NCBI GenBank assembly: GCA_018110825.1
Contig: JAGBCL010000108.1
Location: 29,135 to 93,134, forward strand
From: Oscillospiraceae bacterium
GTDB taxonomy: Bacteria > Bacillota > Clostridia > Oscillospirales > Ruminococcaceae
Length of the DNA: 64,000 nt
Reading direction: 5' to 3'
Shown: piece after piece, positions 54,598 to 63,810 of the stretch
How the letters are laid out: each line of letters begins with the position of its first letter
How positions within the stretch are numbered: position 1 is the first letter of the stretch
Translations under genes and position numbers: made by a program
Notes under the pieces: model-generated
What the model saw: only the letters and a program-made list of their open reading frames with translations
Database searches by the model: none
What the model was told of the DNA's origin: nothing

Positions 54598-55182
54598 TCA
54601 ATCTGTTTCAGCAGTTGTTTGAGTCAAAGTTTCCTTTTCTTCCATCTCGTCAAGTGTTTCAAACCCTTTTATTTCCGCGGTAAGCGCCGCTTCAGGAATT
54701 TCCAGCAGCACAGGTTTCAGACTTTCGCTGTCAAATGTCAGGTGGTAAACCACACCGCCGAACTCACCCTCGTAATACATACCATCTTCTGTATCCGTGC
54801 AGGAAAGCTTATTTGCCGCCGCATTGTCCAGGGCTTTGAAAATCAATGCAAAAACAGCTTTATCACGTACATCCTCCATAGGAATATCAAGCACAAGCTC
54901 ATCGAGGGTTGCCTTTACCCCCTCGCTGTTCATTGCAACAGTCATCCCTGCCAACGTATCAGGTGAATCGACATTCATCTCCCAGAATTCCGTGCCGAAA
55001 CGTTTTACCGTACATGAAAACTCAAGCTCACCCGCTTGCACCGACATCTTGGTTGCGTATTGCTTATTAAGGTCGGGAGTTTTAGCCAGAAAGTTTACAT
55101 TTTTACCATTACAGGCTGTACAAACAAACATTAAGATTACTAAAAGTAAAATAATTGACACAACTTTTCTGAATTTGCACAT
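54598..55182 (-). CDS. Predicted lipoprotein, unknown function
   Basis: About 194 residues from the ATG at 55182, with GGAGGG 7 nt upstream. Signal peptide with lipobox VCTAC; the mature part is a single beta-rich domain (YEGEFGGVVYHLTFDSESLKPVLLEI), ending in an acidic Thr/Glu tail. It lies 56 nt after the NAD(P)HX repair gene, in the same direction, so probably co-transcribed. The domain's strand pattern resembles LolA/LppX-type lipid-binding proteins; this is only a shape impression. Confidence 0.7.
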   Translation of the reverse strand: MCKFRKVVSIILLLVILMFVCTACNGKNVNFLAKTPDLNKQYATKMSVQAGELEFSCTVKRFGTEFWEMNVDSPDTLAGMTVAMNSEGVKATLDELVLDIPMEDVRDKAVFALIFKALDNAAANKLSCTDTEDGMYYEGEFGGVVYHLTFDSESLKPVLLEIPEAALTAEIKGFETLDEMEEKETLTQTTAETD

Positions 55183-55238
55183 AAAAATGCCCTCCATTCA
55201 AAGAACAGAGGGCAATAATCACTATGTATCGTTCCGCC

Positions 55239-56756
55239 TTATCTGTTCCATTTCTTGAACACAAAAGGCAGATTTTCTATCACGTCAGAAGGAAGCATAC
55301 CCATTTCTGACAGCTTTTCAGCTGCAAGGTCAGCCGCCGCACCGTGTACGAACACGCCTGCTGCAGCCGCATCAACGGGTTCAAGTCCCTGTGCCGCAAA
55401 TGCCGCAATAATTCCCGTCAGTACGTCACCGCTGCCGCCCTTACTTAAGCCAGGGTTGCCTGCGGGGATAACGTAAGCCTTGCCCTTGCCCACGACAATA
55501 GTGGGGGTACCCTTTGCAACAACGGTTACGCCATACTCTCTTGACAGATTTACCGCAAGAGTGAGCCTGTCAGCAACAGCTTCTTCGGTGGTTGTACCGC
55601 AAAGTCTTGCAAGTTCGCCTGCGTGCGGAGTGATAATCAGTTCTGCTTTTTTGTCCCTGATTATATCTATGTTGTCCGCAAGGCAATTTATTCCATCTGC
55701 GTCAAGAATTACAGTGCAAGCCGCATTTTTAATGATTTTTTCAACAAGCTTCTTTGTTTCAGCTGTTACAGAAAGGCCGCAGCCCACAGCGACAGCATCC
55801 TTGCCATCACATTCTTTTACAATAGTATCGGCGTCAGCCTTATCGGTAACAAGGTACATTGCTTCAGGCATATCCGCCGCAATTCTGCTGATTACTATTT
55901 CGCTTGAAGCAAGTGTTACAAGTCCTGTGCCTGAACGAAGTGCAGCCTTTGTGGAAAGTGCCGCCGCACCGCTCATATTTGCACAGCCTGCAACGTTGAG
56001 CAATTTGCCGAAGTCGCCCTTGTGGGAATTTTTAGCACGTTTCGGGAATAGTGGGGTAACGTCCTTTTCCTCGAAAAGTGTAGGAAGGAGTTCAACACCC
56101 GTCGCTGCCTTTGCAGGCAGACCGATTTCGCCTACAACGATTTCACCGCAGTATTCAGCAAGAGGTTCGAAAAGCATACCTATTTTCTTGTAACCGAAAG
56201 TAACGGTATAATCACACTTCAGCGTGCCTTCCTCAACAGTACCCTTTAAGCAGTCCGCACCCGACGGCACATCAGCCGCAATCTTTATAGCTGGACTTCT
56301 CTGAGCGAAGGAGAAGCAGGCTTTTATCTGCGGAGGTAGGAAGCCATGGAAGCCAGTGCCGAAAACACAGTCCACGATTACCGCCGCAGAGGCAAATTTT
56401 GAGAAAACCTTGTCGATGTTGTCGTTAAGGTTGAGCACCTCAACACCGTGCACACCGCTGAGCTCGCAGTATTCCATAGCCGCAAGCTCGGTTGACGGGT
56501 CACCGCAGGCCAGTACAACAGTAACGTTTGAGCCGCTTTCAGCCAGCAGACGAGCCGCAACGAAACCGTCGCCGCCGTTGTTGCCGCTGCCGCAGACAAA
56601 CACTACCCCCGAAGAAATGTCGGTTTCCTGACCTATTTTATAAATGAGCATAGTAAGAGCGCCGCCTGCGTTTTCCATAAGCTCGCGGCAGGACACTCCG
56701 TTCTTCTCGGAATTTTCCTCGATTGTCTTCATTTGCTTAGGTGTAGGAAAAATCAT
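55239..56756 (-). CDS. nnr: Bifunctional NAD(P)HX epimerase/dehydratase
   Basis: 505 residues. The N-terminal YjeF epimerase domain (CGSGNNGGDGFVAARLL near residue 55) interconverts the R and S forms of hydrated NAD(P)H; the C-terminal ribokinase-like domain (about 225-505), with LDADGINCLAD, LIITPHAGELARL and GNPGLSKGGSGDVLTG, dehydrates the S form using ADP or ATP. Both halves look complete. It is next to an AcpS-like gene, as in many Firmicutes. Confidence 0.95.
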   Translation of the reverse strand: MIFPTPKQMKTIEENSEKNGVSCRELMENAGGALTMLIYKIGQETDISSGVVFVCGSGNNGGDGFVAARLLAESGSNVTVVLACGDPSTELAAMEYCELSGVHGVEVLNLNDNIDKVFSKFASAAVIVDCVFGTGFHGFLPPQIKACFSFAQRSPAIKIAADVPSGADCLKGTVEEGTLKCDYTVTFGYKKIGMLFEPLAEYCGEIVVGEIGLPAKAATGVELLPTLFEEKDVTPLFPKRAKNSHKGDFGKLLNVAGCANMSGAAALSTKAALRSGTGLVTLASSEIVISRIAADMPEAMYLVTDKADADTIVKECDGKDAVAVGCGLSVTAETKKLVEKIIKNAACTVILDADGINCLADNIDIIRDKKAELIITPHAGELARLCGTTTEEAVADRLTLAVNLSREYGVTVVAKGTPTIVVGKGKAYVIPAGNPGLSKGGSGDVLTGIIAAFAAQGLEPVDAAAAGVFVHGAAADLAAEKLSEMGMLPSDVIENLPFVFKKWNR

Positions 56757-56771
56757 GTTTATTCCTCCGAT

Positions 56772-57131
56772 TTATTCGTAGAATGTAACAATTCCCGAAG
56801 CAATATTCTTTGTGTGAGAACAGCTTACTGCAACTCTGCACTTCTTAGTGGCAAAAACCTTCTTGCCCTTACCTGTAAGGCTGATATAATAAGCACCACT
56901 ATAATCGGTAAGAACGGAAATCTCATTGAGGCTGATGCCTGTGGAGTTGATGCCCATGGCCTTGAGAAAGGCAAACTTAGCGGCAAACATTTCACCCATT
57001 GCAAACATGGGGAAGTGTCTTTCCATAAGATACTTCATTTCCTGCGGGGAATAATATTTGGCAAGGAATCTTGGCTTGGCAGCCATTTTTTTAAAGCGGT
57101 CAAGCTCTACAAGATAGGAACCAATGGTCAT
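56772..57131 (-). CDS. AcpS-like protein lacking both metal-binding residues
   Basis: 119 residues, similar in size and order to holo-[acyl-carrier-protein] synthase. The His of the SHTK motif (VSCSHTKNIA) and a KAMG segment are kept. Aligned by eye with Bacillus AcpS, the metal ligand Asp in GxD is Tyr here (IGSYLVELDRF), and the Glu in FAAKEAF is Phe (MFAAKFAFLK). Both are thought to hold the Mg ion for phosphopantetheine transfer. Either the protein works differently, is a regulatory paralogue, or a second AcpS exists elsewhere. Gene neighbourhood (nnr 15 nt downstream) is that of acpS. Confidence 0.8.
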   Translation of the reverse strand: MTIGSYLVELDRFKKMAAKPRFLAKYYSPQEMKYLMERHFPMFAMGEMFAAKFAFLKAMGINSTGISLNEISVLTDYSGAYYISLTGKGKKVFATKKCRVAVSCSHTKNIASGIVTFYE

Positions 57132-57177
57132 AAAAATACATCCTTTCGGTTAATAATAGTTGTGGTAAGATTTATGC

Positions 57178-57711
57178 TTATTGTTTATTAAGATTAACCT
57201 TGAGCTGTCTTGGAAGGAAAGGTCTGATTGCCTCGATAACTTTCTCCTCTGCGGAAATGATAAGACGGACCTTGCCTGCGGAAGCGTGAGTGAAGTCAGC
57301 ATACCATTCTTCTGTTTTCTCACCGCTGAGGCTGATTCCGACAGCTTTTACAATTGTAACGCTACTGTCGATTTCGGGTGCGTTTTCGTACTTGCCGAAA
57401 GCTTCAAAAGAAGAAACTTTTCCTGTGATAAGGCGGGAACGCTTTCTCTTGGCGATAATCTTGTCAATATCGATTTCGCCGTTGGTTACGATATATTCAT
57501 ATTCCACGTCACAGCCGGAAATAAGGTAATAACCTCCGTAAACAACGCCGCACAGTACCAAAAGAGCAATACCAGAAAACGGCGGAACAATCATCATCAC
57601 GAATGCAAGCACTGCTGCAATCAGACACATTCCTACAACCAAAAGCACTTTCTTTGCCGTATCTTTGCCATCCTGGGCTTTCTTTACAATTTGTTCAACA
57701 AAAATGTCCAT
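57178..57711 (-). CDS. Two-helix membrane protein with PH-like domain
   Basis: 177 residues: basic N-terminus (MDIFVEQIVKKAQDGKD), two membrane helices (about 22-43 and 47-66), then a beta-rich C-terminal domain (YEYIVTNGEIDIDKIIAKRKR) reminiscent of bacterial PH/DUF6106-type proteins. AGGAGG precedes the ATG. Head of the operon with the AcpS-like and nnr genes. Function unknown. Confidence 0.7.
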   Translation of the reverse strand: MDIFVEQIVKKAQDGKDTAKKVLLVVGMCLIAAVLAFVMMIVPPFSGIALLVLCGVVYGGYYLISGCDVEYEYIVTNGEIDIDKIIAKRKRSRLITGKVSSFEAFGKYENAPEIDSSVTIVKAVGISLSGEKTEEWYADFTHASAGKVRLIISAEEKVIEAIRPFLPRQLKVNLNKQ

Positions 57712-57750
57712 TTTTTCCTCCTGGATTGAAATAGTTTTTGTACAAAATAT

Positions 57751-57779
57751 ATTATAGCATACTTTTTTTCAACTTTCAA
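57751..57779 (-). promoter_or_regulatory. Promoter for the membrane protein/AcpS-like/nnr operon
   Basis: Minus-strand TTGAAA (57774-57779), 17 nt, TATAAT (57751-57756). Only 11 bp separates its -35 box from that of the divergent phe operon. Confidence 0.82.
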
Positions 57780-57790
57780 GAAAAATTTAC

Positions 57791-57819
57791 TTGCAATTTG
57801 TGACGGGATTGTATATAAT
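57791..57819 (+). promoter_or_regulatory. Promoter of the phe operon
   Basis: TTGCAA (57791-57796), 17 nt, TATAAT (57814-57819). Confidence 0.82.
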
Positions 57820-57825
57820 AGTATT

Positions 57826-58206
57826 TGTAATAATAATCCCGAAACACGATGACCTGGGAAAACCAAAGCATCTGCGATGCTTTGGCTCCGAGAATTTACC
57901 TGCGGTAAATTCTCTTGGCTGTGCTGAAACAGTATAGAGAATTGTCCGATAAATTCTTGGCTGTGCCGAATTGGTACAGAATTAGTAAGCGTATGGAAAA
58001 CGGTATACACAGAGAGAGGGGCGTAAGCTGGAAGTCCCTTTGTACCTCCGTATGACGAATTTCGCTCACGAGTGGTTCCGCTGAAACATCTGCAAGTAGG
58101 CGGAAACGTATTTGCTGCGTTAAGGCATAGAGGATGATTGTCCTTTGTGGGTGGTTTATAAGCAAGGTTATGCCTTGTCCCGTTCAGGGGCAGGGCTTTA
58201 TTTTTT
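57826..58206 (+). promoter_or_regulatory. T-box riboswitch, tRNA-Phe specific, with extra 5' hairpins
   Basis: Leader of pheS. The T-box part (from about 57984) has AGAGAGAG, specifier context GACGAAT then TTC (Phe, 58061-58063), a second stem with TTCCGC/GCGGAA, the T-box GGGTGG (58149-58154) continuing TTTATAAGC, and a terminator (GCCTTGTCCC 58172-58181 with GGGGCAGGGC 58187-58196, then TTTATTTTTT). The UGGU fits ACCA of tRNA-Phe (A73). Before it, 57863-57983 holds two extra perfect hairpins (10 and 11 bp, loop TGC) and a pair of TTGGCTGTGC-containing hairpins, so the leader is longer than usual. Confidence 0.88.
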
Positions 58207-58252
58207 GCATAGAATTCCTCGTAATTTCGGGATAAGGAAAGGATTGTTTTTA

Positions 58253-59272
58253 ATGAAGGAACAGCTTGAAAAAATCAGACAGCTTGCAGAAGCAGAGCTT
58301 GCCGAGTGCAATTCCGCTGAAGCGCTTGAAGCGCTCCGTGTAAAGTACCTCGGTAAAAAGGGTGAGCTTACCGCTATTCTGAAGCAGATGGGCGGACTTT
58401 CCGCAGAGGAAAGACCTGTTATCGGTCAGCTTGCAAACGAAGTAAGAAAGAGCATCGAGGACACACTTGCAGCAAGAACAGCTGCTCTCAAGTCCGAGCT
58501 TGCGGCTAAAAAGCTGAAGGAAGAAACTATCGACGTTACTCTCCCGGGTAAGGTTCAGTCCGTTGGTAAGCTTCACCCTCTTACAGCCGTTCTCAACGAA
58601 GTTAAGGAAGTTTTCCTTGGTATGGGCTTCGAGGTTGTTGAAGGCCCTGAGGTTGAAACAGACCACTACTGCTTTGAGGCACTGAATATGCCTAAGCACC
58701 ACCCAGCACGTGACACTCAGGATACATTCTACATCAGCGAAAACGTGCTTCTCCGTACACAGACTTCCTCCGTACAAATTCGTACAATGGAGAACAAGAA
58801 GCCTCCTATCAGAATTATCTCCCCAGGACGTGTTTACCGTTCCGACGCTGTTGACGCAACACACTCCCCACTCTTCCATCAGATTGAAGGCCTTGTAATC
58901 GACAAGGGCATCACATTTGCTGACCTTTGCGGTACACTTGAACTTCTTATGCAGCGTCTCTACGGCGAGGACTGCAAAATTCGTCTGCGTCCGCACCACT
59001 TCCCTTACACAGAGCCTTCCGCTGAGGTTGATATCATGTGCTTCAACTGTCACGGCGAGGGTTGTCCGATGTGTAAGAACGAGGGCTACATCGAGCTTCT
59101 CGGCGCAGGTATGGTTCACCCTAAGGTACTTGAAGGCTGCGGCATTGACCCTGAGGTTTACAGCGGCTTTGCGTTCGGTATCGGTCTTGAACGTATCACA
59201 ATGGGACGTTACGAAATCAACGATATGCGTCTGCTTTATGAGAACGATATGAGATTCTTGGGACAGTTTTAA
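58253..59272 (+). CDS. pheS: Phenylalanyl-tRNA synthetase alpha subunit
   Basis: 339 residues, catalytic subunit of the alpha2-beta2 synthetase. An N-terminal coiled coil (about 1-90) contacts tRNA-Phe; motifs 1 to 3 of class II are visible, including [30 protein letters not shown], and [11 protein letters not shown] at the end. The start is the ATG at 58253 (AAGGAAAGGA upstream); the frame is open back into the leader. Downstream are an inserted small gene and pheT. Confidence 0.97.
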   Translation: MKEQLEKIRQLAEAELAECNSAEALEALRVKYLGKKGELTAILKQMGGLSAEERPVIGQLANEVRKSIEDTLAARTAALKSELAAKKLKEETIDVTLPGKVQSVGKLHPLTAVLNEVKEVFLGMGFEVVEGPEVETDHYCFEALNMPKHHPARDTQDTFYISENVLLRTQTSSVQIRTMENKKPPIRIISPGRVYRSDAVDATHSPLFHQIEGLVIDKGITFADLCGTLELLMQRLYGEDCKIRLRPHHFPYTEPSAEVDIMCFNCHGEGCPMCKNEGYIELLGAGMVHPKVLEGCGIDPEVYSGFAFGIGLERITMGRYEINDMRLLYENDMRFLGQF

Positions 59273-59297
59273 TGAATAATAACAGGGAGTTACAACT

Positions 59298-59762
59298 ATG
59301 GAAAACAAAATTACAGACAGCAGAATTGATTACGAGCCGAAGGGCTGTATAAAATCAAATCCTGCGGTATCAAAGGGCTTATATATTTTTGCGGCAATTT
59401 TAATCATAGCAGGGGTAATCGTTAATTTTACGGTTATGTCAGACATTCTTATTATTCTTGTGTTTGTATTTTGTGCAGCACTTTCCGCATTTGCAGGATT
59501 TGCTTCCGCAAAGCATGCGTGGTATTGGAACGATGAAAAATTTTCGGTTTTACAGCTTGGTGCAAAGCCTGCAACATACAATTTCAATGAAATCGACCAG
59601 ATATATTCCGTAACCGAGGGACCTGCCGTTACAATTATGCTCCGTATGAAAAACGGAAAGCAGTATGGTCTTTCCCCTAACAGTAACGGCACAAAGGAAT
59701 TTCTCGAACACCTTAAAGCAATACAGGAAAACACTCAGTCCGCTAATGAGGAAAATGTTTAA
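59298..59762 (+). CDS. Small membrane protein inserted between pheS and pheT
   Basis: 154 residues: two membrane helices (about 27-46 and 49-70), then a PH-like beta-rich domain (WYWNDEKFSVLQLGAKP to LSPNSNGTKEFLEHL) facing the cytoplasm. GGGAG precedes the ATG 26 nt after pheS, and pheT starts 39 nt after its stop, so all three should share one transcript under the Phe T-box. pheS and pheT are normally adjacent; this gene has no evident link to aminoacylation. Similar in plan to the protein at 57178-57711. Confidence 0.75.
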   Translation: MENKITDSRIDYEPKGCIKSNPAVSKGLYIFAAILIIAGVIVNFTVMSDILIILVFVFCAALSAFAGFASAKHAWYWNDEKFSVLQLGAKPATYNFNEIDQIYSVTEGPAVTIMLRMKNGKQYGLSPNSNGTKEFLEHLKAIQENTQSANEENV

Positions 59763-59800
59763 TCCCGTATCTGCAAAAACTTAACAGGAGGAAAAATAAA

Positions 59801-62218
59801 ATGAATTTATCAATGAGATGGCTGTCGGATTATATTGACGTGTCCGACCTTTCAATAAAAGAATTCTGCTCAGGTCTTACAATCAGCGGTTCAAAGGTTG
59901 AGCGCTGGGAAACCGAGGGCGAAGAAATCAGTAAGGTTGTTGTGGGTAAGCTTCTTTCCGTTGTACCACACGAAAATTCCGACCACCTTGTAGTGTGTCA
60001 GGTTGACGTGGGCAAGGCAGGAAACGGCGAGCCAATCCAGATTGTAACAGGTGCGCCTAACGTTAAGGCTGGCGACATTGTTCCTGTAGCAATGGACGGC
60101 TCAACTCTCCCTAACGGCATCAAAATCAAGAAGGGCAAGCTCCGTGGCGTTGAGTCCAACGGTATGCTCTGCTCACTTGGCGAGCTTGGTCTTACAACTC
60201 ACGATTTCCCTTACGCAATCGCTGACGGTATCTTCATTATGCAGCAGGAAGAAGGCTGTCCTGAACTTGAACTTGGTATGGATATCAAGGAAGCAATCGG
60301 TCTTAACGATACTTCCGTTGAATTCGAAATCACTTCCAACCGTCCTGACTGCCTTGCTGTAATCGGTCTTGCAAGAGAAACAGCTGCAACTTTCGACCGT
60401 CCTTACACAGTCAAGGAACCAACCTACAAGGGCATTGAGGGCGACATCAACTCCATGCTGAAGGTTAACGTGCAGAACACAGACCTCTGTTCACGCTATA
60501 TTGCAGGTGTTGTCAAGAACGTTAAAATCGGTCAGTCCCCACGCTGGATGAGAGAACGTCTCCGTGCAAGCGGTGTACGTCCTATCAACAATTTCGTTGA
60601 CATCACAAACTATGTAATGCTTGAATACGGTCACCCTATGCACGCTTTCGACATCCGCTACATCAAGGGCAACGAAATCAATATCCGTAACGCTAAGGCA
60701 GGCGAAACAATCACAACTCTCGACGGTACAGAGAGAGCTCTTACCGAAAATATGCTCGTTATTGCTGACGCTGAAAGCCCTGTTGCTGTAGCAGGCGTAA
60801 TGGGCGGCGAGTACAGCGGTATCATGGACGATACAGTTGACGTTGTTTTCGAGTCCGCTTGCTTCGATGGTGCTTCCGTTCGTACTACAGCAAAGGCTCT
60901 CGGTATGAGAACTGACGCTTCCGCACGTTTCGAAAAGGGCATTGACCCACAGAACGCTTACCCTGCAATTATGCGTGCATTCGAGCTTGTTGAAATGCTC
61001 GGCTGCGGCGAGGTTGTAAACACAATTATCGACGCTGACCACTCTGACAAGACACCAAAGGGTGTTGAGTTCAACCCTGCTTGGATTAATGGTTTCCTCG
61101 GCACAGACATCTCCGAGGACGTTATGAAGAAGTGCCTTGAAAAGCTTGATTTCAAGATTGAAAACGGTATGGCTTACGCTCCTTCCGTTCGTATCGACAT
61201 CGAGTGCAAGGCTGATATTGCAGAAGAGGTTGCAAGAATTTACGGCTACAACAACATTCCAAAGACAATTATCCGCGGTGTTGCAGCTGCTGAGCTTACC
61301 GAAAAGCAGAAGTTCGAGCGTAAGATTATGAACGCTATGACCTCACTCGGTGCTTACGAAATCACAACTTACTCCTTCATCAGCCCTAAGTATTTCGACA
61401 AAATCCGTCTTCCTGAGGACAGCAAGCTGAGAAATACAGTTGTTATCACAAATCCTCTCGGCGAAGATACTTCCGTAATGAGAACAACTCTCATTCCTTC
61501 AATGTGTGAGGTTCTCGCAAGAAACTACAACAACCGTAACGCTTCCGCCTGCCTCTTTGAGCTTGGCAACGAGTACCTCCCTACAGGTGCAGAACTTCCT
61601 GACGAGCCTGTACGTCTGAGCGTTGGTATGTACGGCGGCAACCGTGATTTCTACGACATCAAGGGTATCGTTGACGCTATGCTGAAGAATGTCGGCGTTG
61701 AAGATTTCGAGTACGAGGCTTGCACAGACAGCGCAGTATTCGCAGAAGCTGACGCTTTCCACCCTGGCAGATGTGCAGTAATCACAAAGGACGGCAAGGC
61801 AATCGGTATCGTTGGTGAGCTTCACCCTGAAACTCTCGAAAACTACGGTATCGGCACAAAGGCTTACGCAGCTAAAATCAATGTAACAGAAATTCTCGAA
61901 GTTGCTGTTGCAACAAAGACATACAAGCCGCTTCCTAAGTTCCCTGCAACAACACGCGACCTCGCTATCGTTTGTGACGAAGCACTCCCAGTTGCAAAGC
62001 TTGAAAAGGCTATCAAGAAGGCTGTAGGCAGCATCCTAGAAACAGTTACTCTCTTTGACGTATACCAGGGCAAGCAGATTGCAGAGGGCAAGAAGTCTGT
62101 TGCATACGCTATCTCAATGCGTTCCCACGAGGGTACACTTACCGACGAACAGGCTGACGCAGCTGTAAAGCGTGTTCTGAAAGAACTCTCCGCCCTGGGC
62201 GCAGAACTCAGAGCATAA
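59801..62218 (+). CDS. pheT: Phenylalanyl-tRNA synthetase beta subunit
   Basis: 805 residues, full bacterial length. An N-terminal EMAP-type tRNA-binding domain (about 40-150), a B3/B4 editing region, the B5 domain (about 400-470), a degenerate class II core, and a C-terminal ferredoxin-like anticodon-binding domain (PATTRDLAIVCDEALPV onward) are all visible. AGGAGG precedes the ATG. Last gene of the phe operon; no clear plus-strand terminator follows. Confidence 0.97.
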   Translation: MNLSMRWLSDYIDVSDLSIKEFCSGLTISGSKVERWETEGEEISKVVVGKLLSVVPHENSDHLVVCQVDVGKAGNGEPIQIVTGAPNVKAGDIVPVAMDGSTLPNGIKIKKGKLRGVESNGMLCSLGELGLTTHDFPYAIADGIFIMQQEEGCPELELGMDIKEAIGLNDTSVEFEITSNRPDCLAVIGLARETAATFDRPYTVKEPTYKGIEGDINSMLKVNVQNTDLCSRYIAGVVKNVKIGQSPRWMRERLRASGVRPINNFVDITNYVMLEYGHPMHAFDIRYIKGNEINIRNAKAGETITTLDGTERALTENMLVIADAESPVAVAGVMGGEYSGIMDDTVDVVFESACFDGASVRTTAKALGMRTDASARFEKGIDPQNAYPAIMRAFELVEMLGCGEVVNTIIDADHSDKTPKGVEFNPAWINGFLGTDISEDVMKKCLEKLDFKIENGMAYAPSVRIDIECKADIAEEVARIYGYNNIPKTIIRGVAAAELTEKQKFERKIMNAMTSLGAYEITTYSFISPKYFDKIRLPEDSKLRNTVVITNPLGEDTSVMRTTLIPSMCEVLARNYNNRNASACLFELGNEYLPTGAELPDEPVRLSVGMYGGNRDFYDIKGIVDAMLKNVGVEDFEYEACTDSAVFAEADAFHPGRCAVITKDGKAIGIVGELHPETLENYGIGTKAYAAKINVTEILEVAVATKTYKPLPKFPATTRDLAIVCDEALPVAKLEKAIKKAVGSILETVTLFDVYQGKQIAEGKKSVAYAISMRSHEGTLTDEQADAAVKRVLKELSALGAELRA

Positions 62219-62234
62219 CAAAATAAATAAAAAT

Positions 62235-62256
62235 ACCGCTTCACTTATGGGGCGGT
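62235..62256 (-). terminator. Terminator of the recombinase remnant
   Basis: Minus-strand stem ACCGCCCC with GAAGCGGT (8 bp with G-T pairs), then TATTTTTATTTATTTTG. It is oriented against pheT. Confidence 0.7.
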
Positions 62257-62304
62257 CGATAAAGAAGTTTTATCGTATGTACCGAAAGGTTGTGTAGGAA
62301 AATC

Positions 62305-63250
62305 CTACGCAGCCTTTCTCTTTTTGTCGTAAACCATACTGTCAGCGACAGCAGTTGCAACTGCGACATTGAAGCGGAAATGAATATCAATCTGCTGTGT
62401 TCTGTGCCCGCTAGACTTGTCGGGTGCGTATACGACAATCTTTTCAATAAATTCGTGCATAATTTCAGGAGTGAGCTTCGGGATTTCGGAATACTTGCGT
62501 ACAATTCCGATAAACTGAGCCGTGTCAGCATTCTTTTGCTCCCTTGCTTCAATAAACTGAGATAATTCGGGAATAATCTGTCGAAGCTCCTTCTGCTCGG
62601 ATTCGTAATTCTTCGACATCATCTCAAAGCGCTCATCCGAAAGCTTGCCGGATACATTGTCCTCGTAAATCCTCGTAAAAAGCTTGTCCAGTTCGGAAAT
62701 TCGCTTTTCCGACTGTGCAAGCCTTTTCTTTGCAACTTTCAGCTCTGCGGACTGTTTCTATGCTGAATTCTGCATTGCAAGCTCAACGAATTCTTCCTCG
62801 TGTTCTCTGACATAGGTCGTTATCTTCCGCAGTTCCTTCAGCACGAGTTCTTCAAGAACAACAGTGCGGATAAAATGCGCTGAACATTCGTCCTTGCGTT
62901 TTGCATAAGTGCCACATTTTAAGTGTTCTTGGTCTGAATTGAGCCTTTTGGAACGGCAGAGATACATTTTCTTGCCGCAGTCAGCACAGTATACCATTCC
63001 CGAAAACGGATTAACTTCTTCGAGCAGTCACGGGCATACCAGTCATTAAACACATTCTTGAAAACCATCATTTCGTTTTCACTACGCAGAGTGTCAACGT
63101 TGTCATTGATTGCGATATACCGAACCTCGTAGTCGGGAAGCACCATTTGACACGGTAAAACACCGCTCCCTGCACACGCCCTGAAACGAGGTACACCGAG
63201 GTTGCCCTGAAATAAGTCGTCCTTTGAAATAATCACGCTGATATTTTTCA
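62305..63250 (-). pseudogene. Decayed large serine recombinase (TnpX/DUF4368 type)
   Basis: Pieces of one protein in order on the minus strand: a catalytic-domain fragment (EVRYIAINDNVDT to NDWYARDCSKK, about 63160-63030), then after a frameshift and a missing stretch of about 200 residues the zinc-ribbon (FSGMVYCADCGKKM, from about 63010), then an in-frame TAG at 62758-62760, then coiled coil and DUF4368 C-terminus (YEDNVSGKLSDERF, PDKSSGHRTQQIDIHFRFN) ending at 62305. The N-terminal catalytic serine region is not recognisable. Such enzymes move conjugative or mobilisable elements; here only a relic remains 3' of pheT. Confidence 0.85.
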
Positions 63251-63301
63251 TAGAATAGCCGATTTGCTTAAATGATACATCAGCTATTTCAAGCAAAACA
63301 A

Positions 63302-63396
63302 AAAGCCGTTACACTCACACAACTACAACAAGCCAGACCCAACAGTTTTTCTGATGAGCCAGACTTATTCGATTGTTATGTCAGTGTAACGGCTTT
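63302..63396. repeat. 14-bp inverted repeat with internal direct repeats
   Basis: AAAGCCGTTACACT (63302-63315) and AGTGTAACGGCTTT (63383-63396) are perfect complements around a 67-nt centre that contains AGCCAGAC twice (63331-63338, 63357-63364). It could be a long stem, an element terminus or an attachment site linked to the recombinase relic. Confidence 0.6.
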
Positions 63397-63810
63397 AAAT
63401 TTCCGTTATCATTCGGCTAAAAAATTACAGCCGACCGCCTGAGCAAAATTGCTCGGCACAATATATACGCTACTCTTGATAGAGTGCAAAATGCAAGAAC
63501 GCTCGTTCTGCTACATTTCCTGTTTTACAACATTATTCGATTTTTGTCAACCCCAAAATGTCAAAAAACTGCGTAACCAAGCCGTTTCTAAGTTCCGATA
63601 TAGCGGTGGAGTAATAGGGATTAGATTTGATTTTTCGCATAACTTCTGAGAAAAATATATCCGCTGTATCATTTTTGAGACAGGTAGTGGGTGGAGATAA
63701 CTCCAAAATTTTCACAAAAATTTCACATTTGAAATTGAGGTATGACACTGATTTTTTAAAAATAGGACAAGTGCGCAACGAACTGCGTTGAGTTATTGCG
63801 GGTGAGAGAA
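63397..63810. other. Gene-poor region beside the recombinase relic
   Basis: No convincing gene. A minus-strand frame ends in a stretch reading SNPYYSTAISELRNGLVTQFF that could be a gene relic, but it has no ribosome site. A GAGCAAAATTGCTC palindrome lies near 63438. Probably decayed mobile-element DNA. Confidence 0.4.

Noticed and set aside
58250-59308. A 352-codon minus-strand open frame opposite pheS
   Set aside because: Antisense shadow of pheS with no recognisable domain.
62256-62275. Small CGATAAA/TTTATCG hairpin after pheT as a plus-strand terminator
   Set aside because: Short AT-rich stem without a following T-run.
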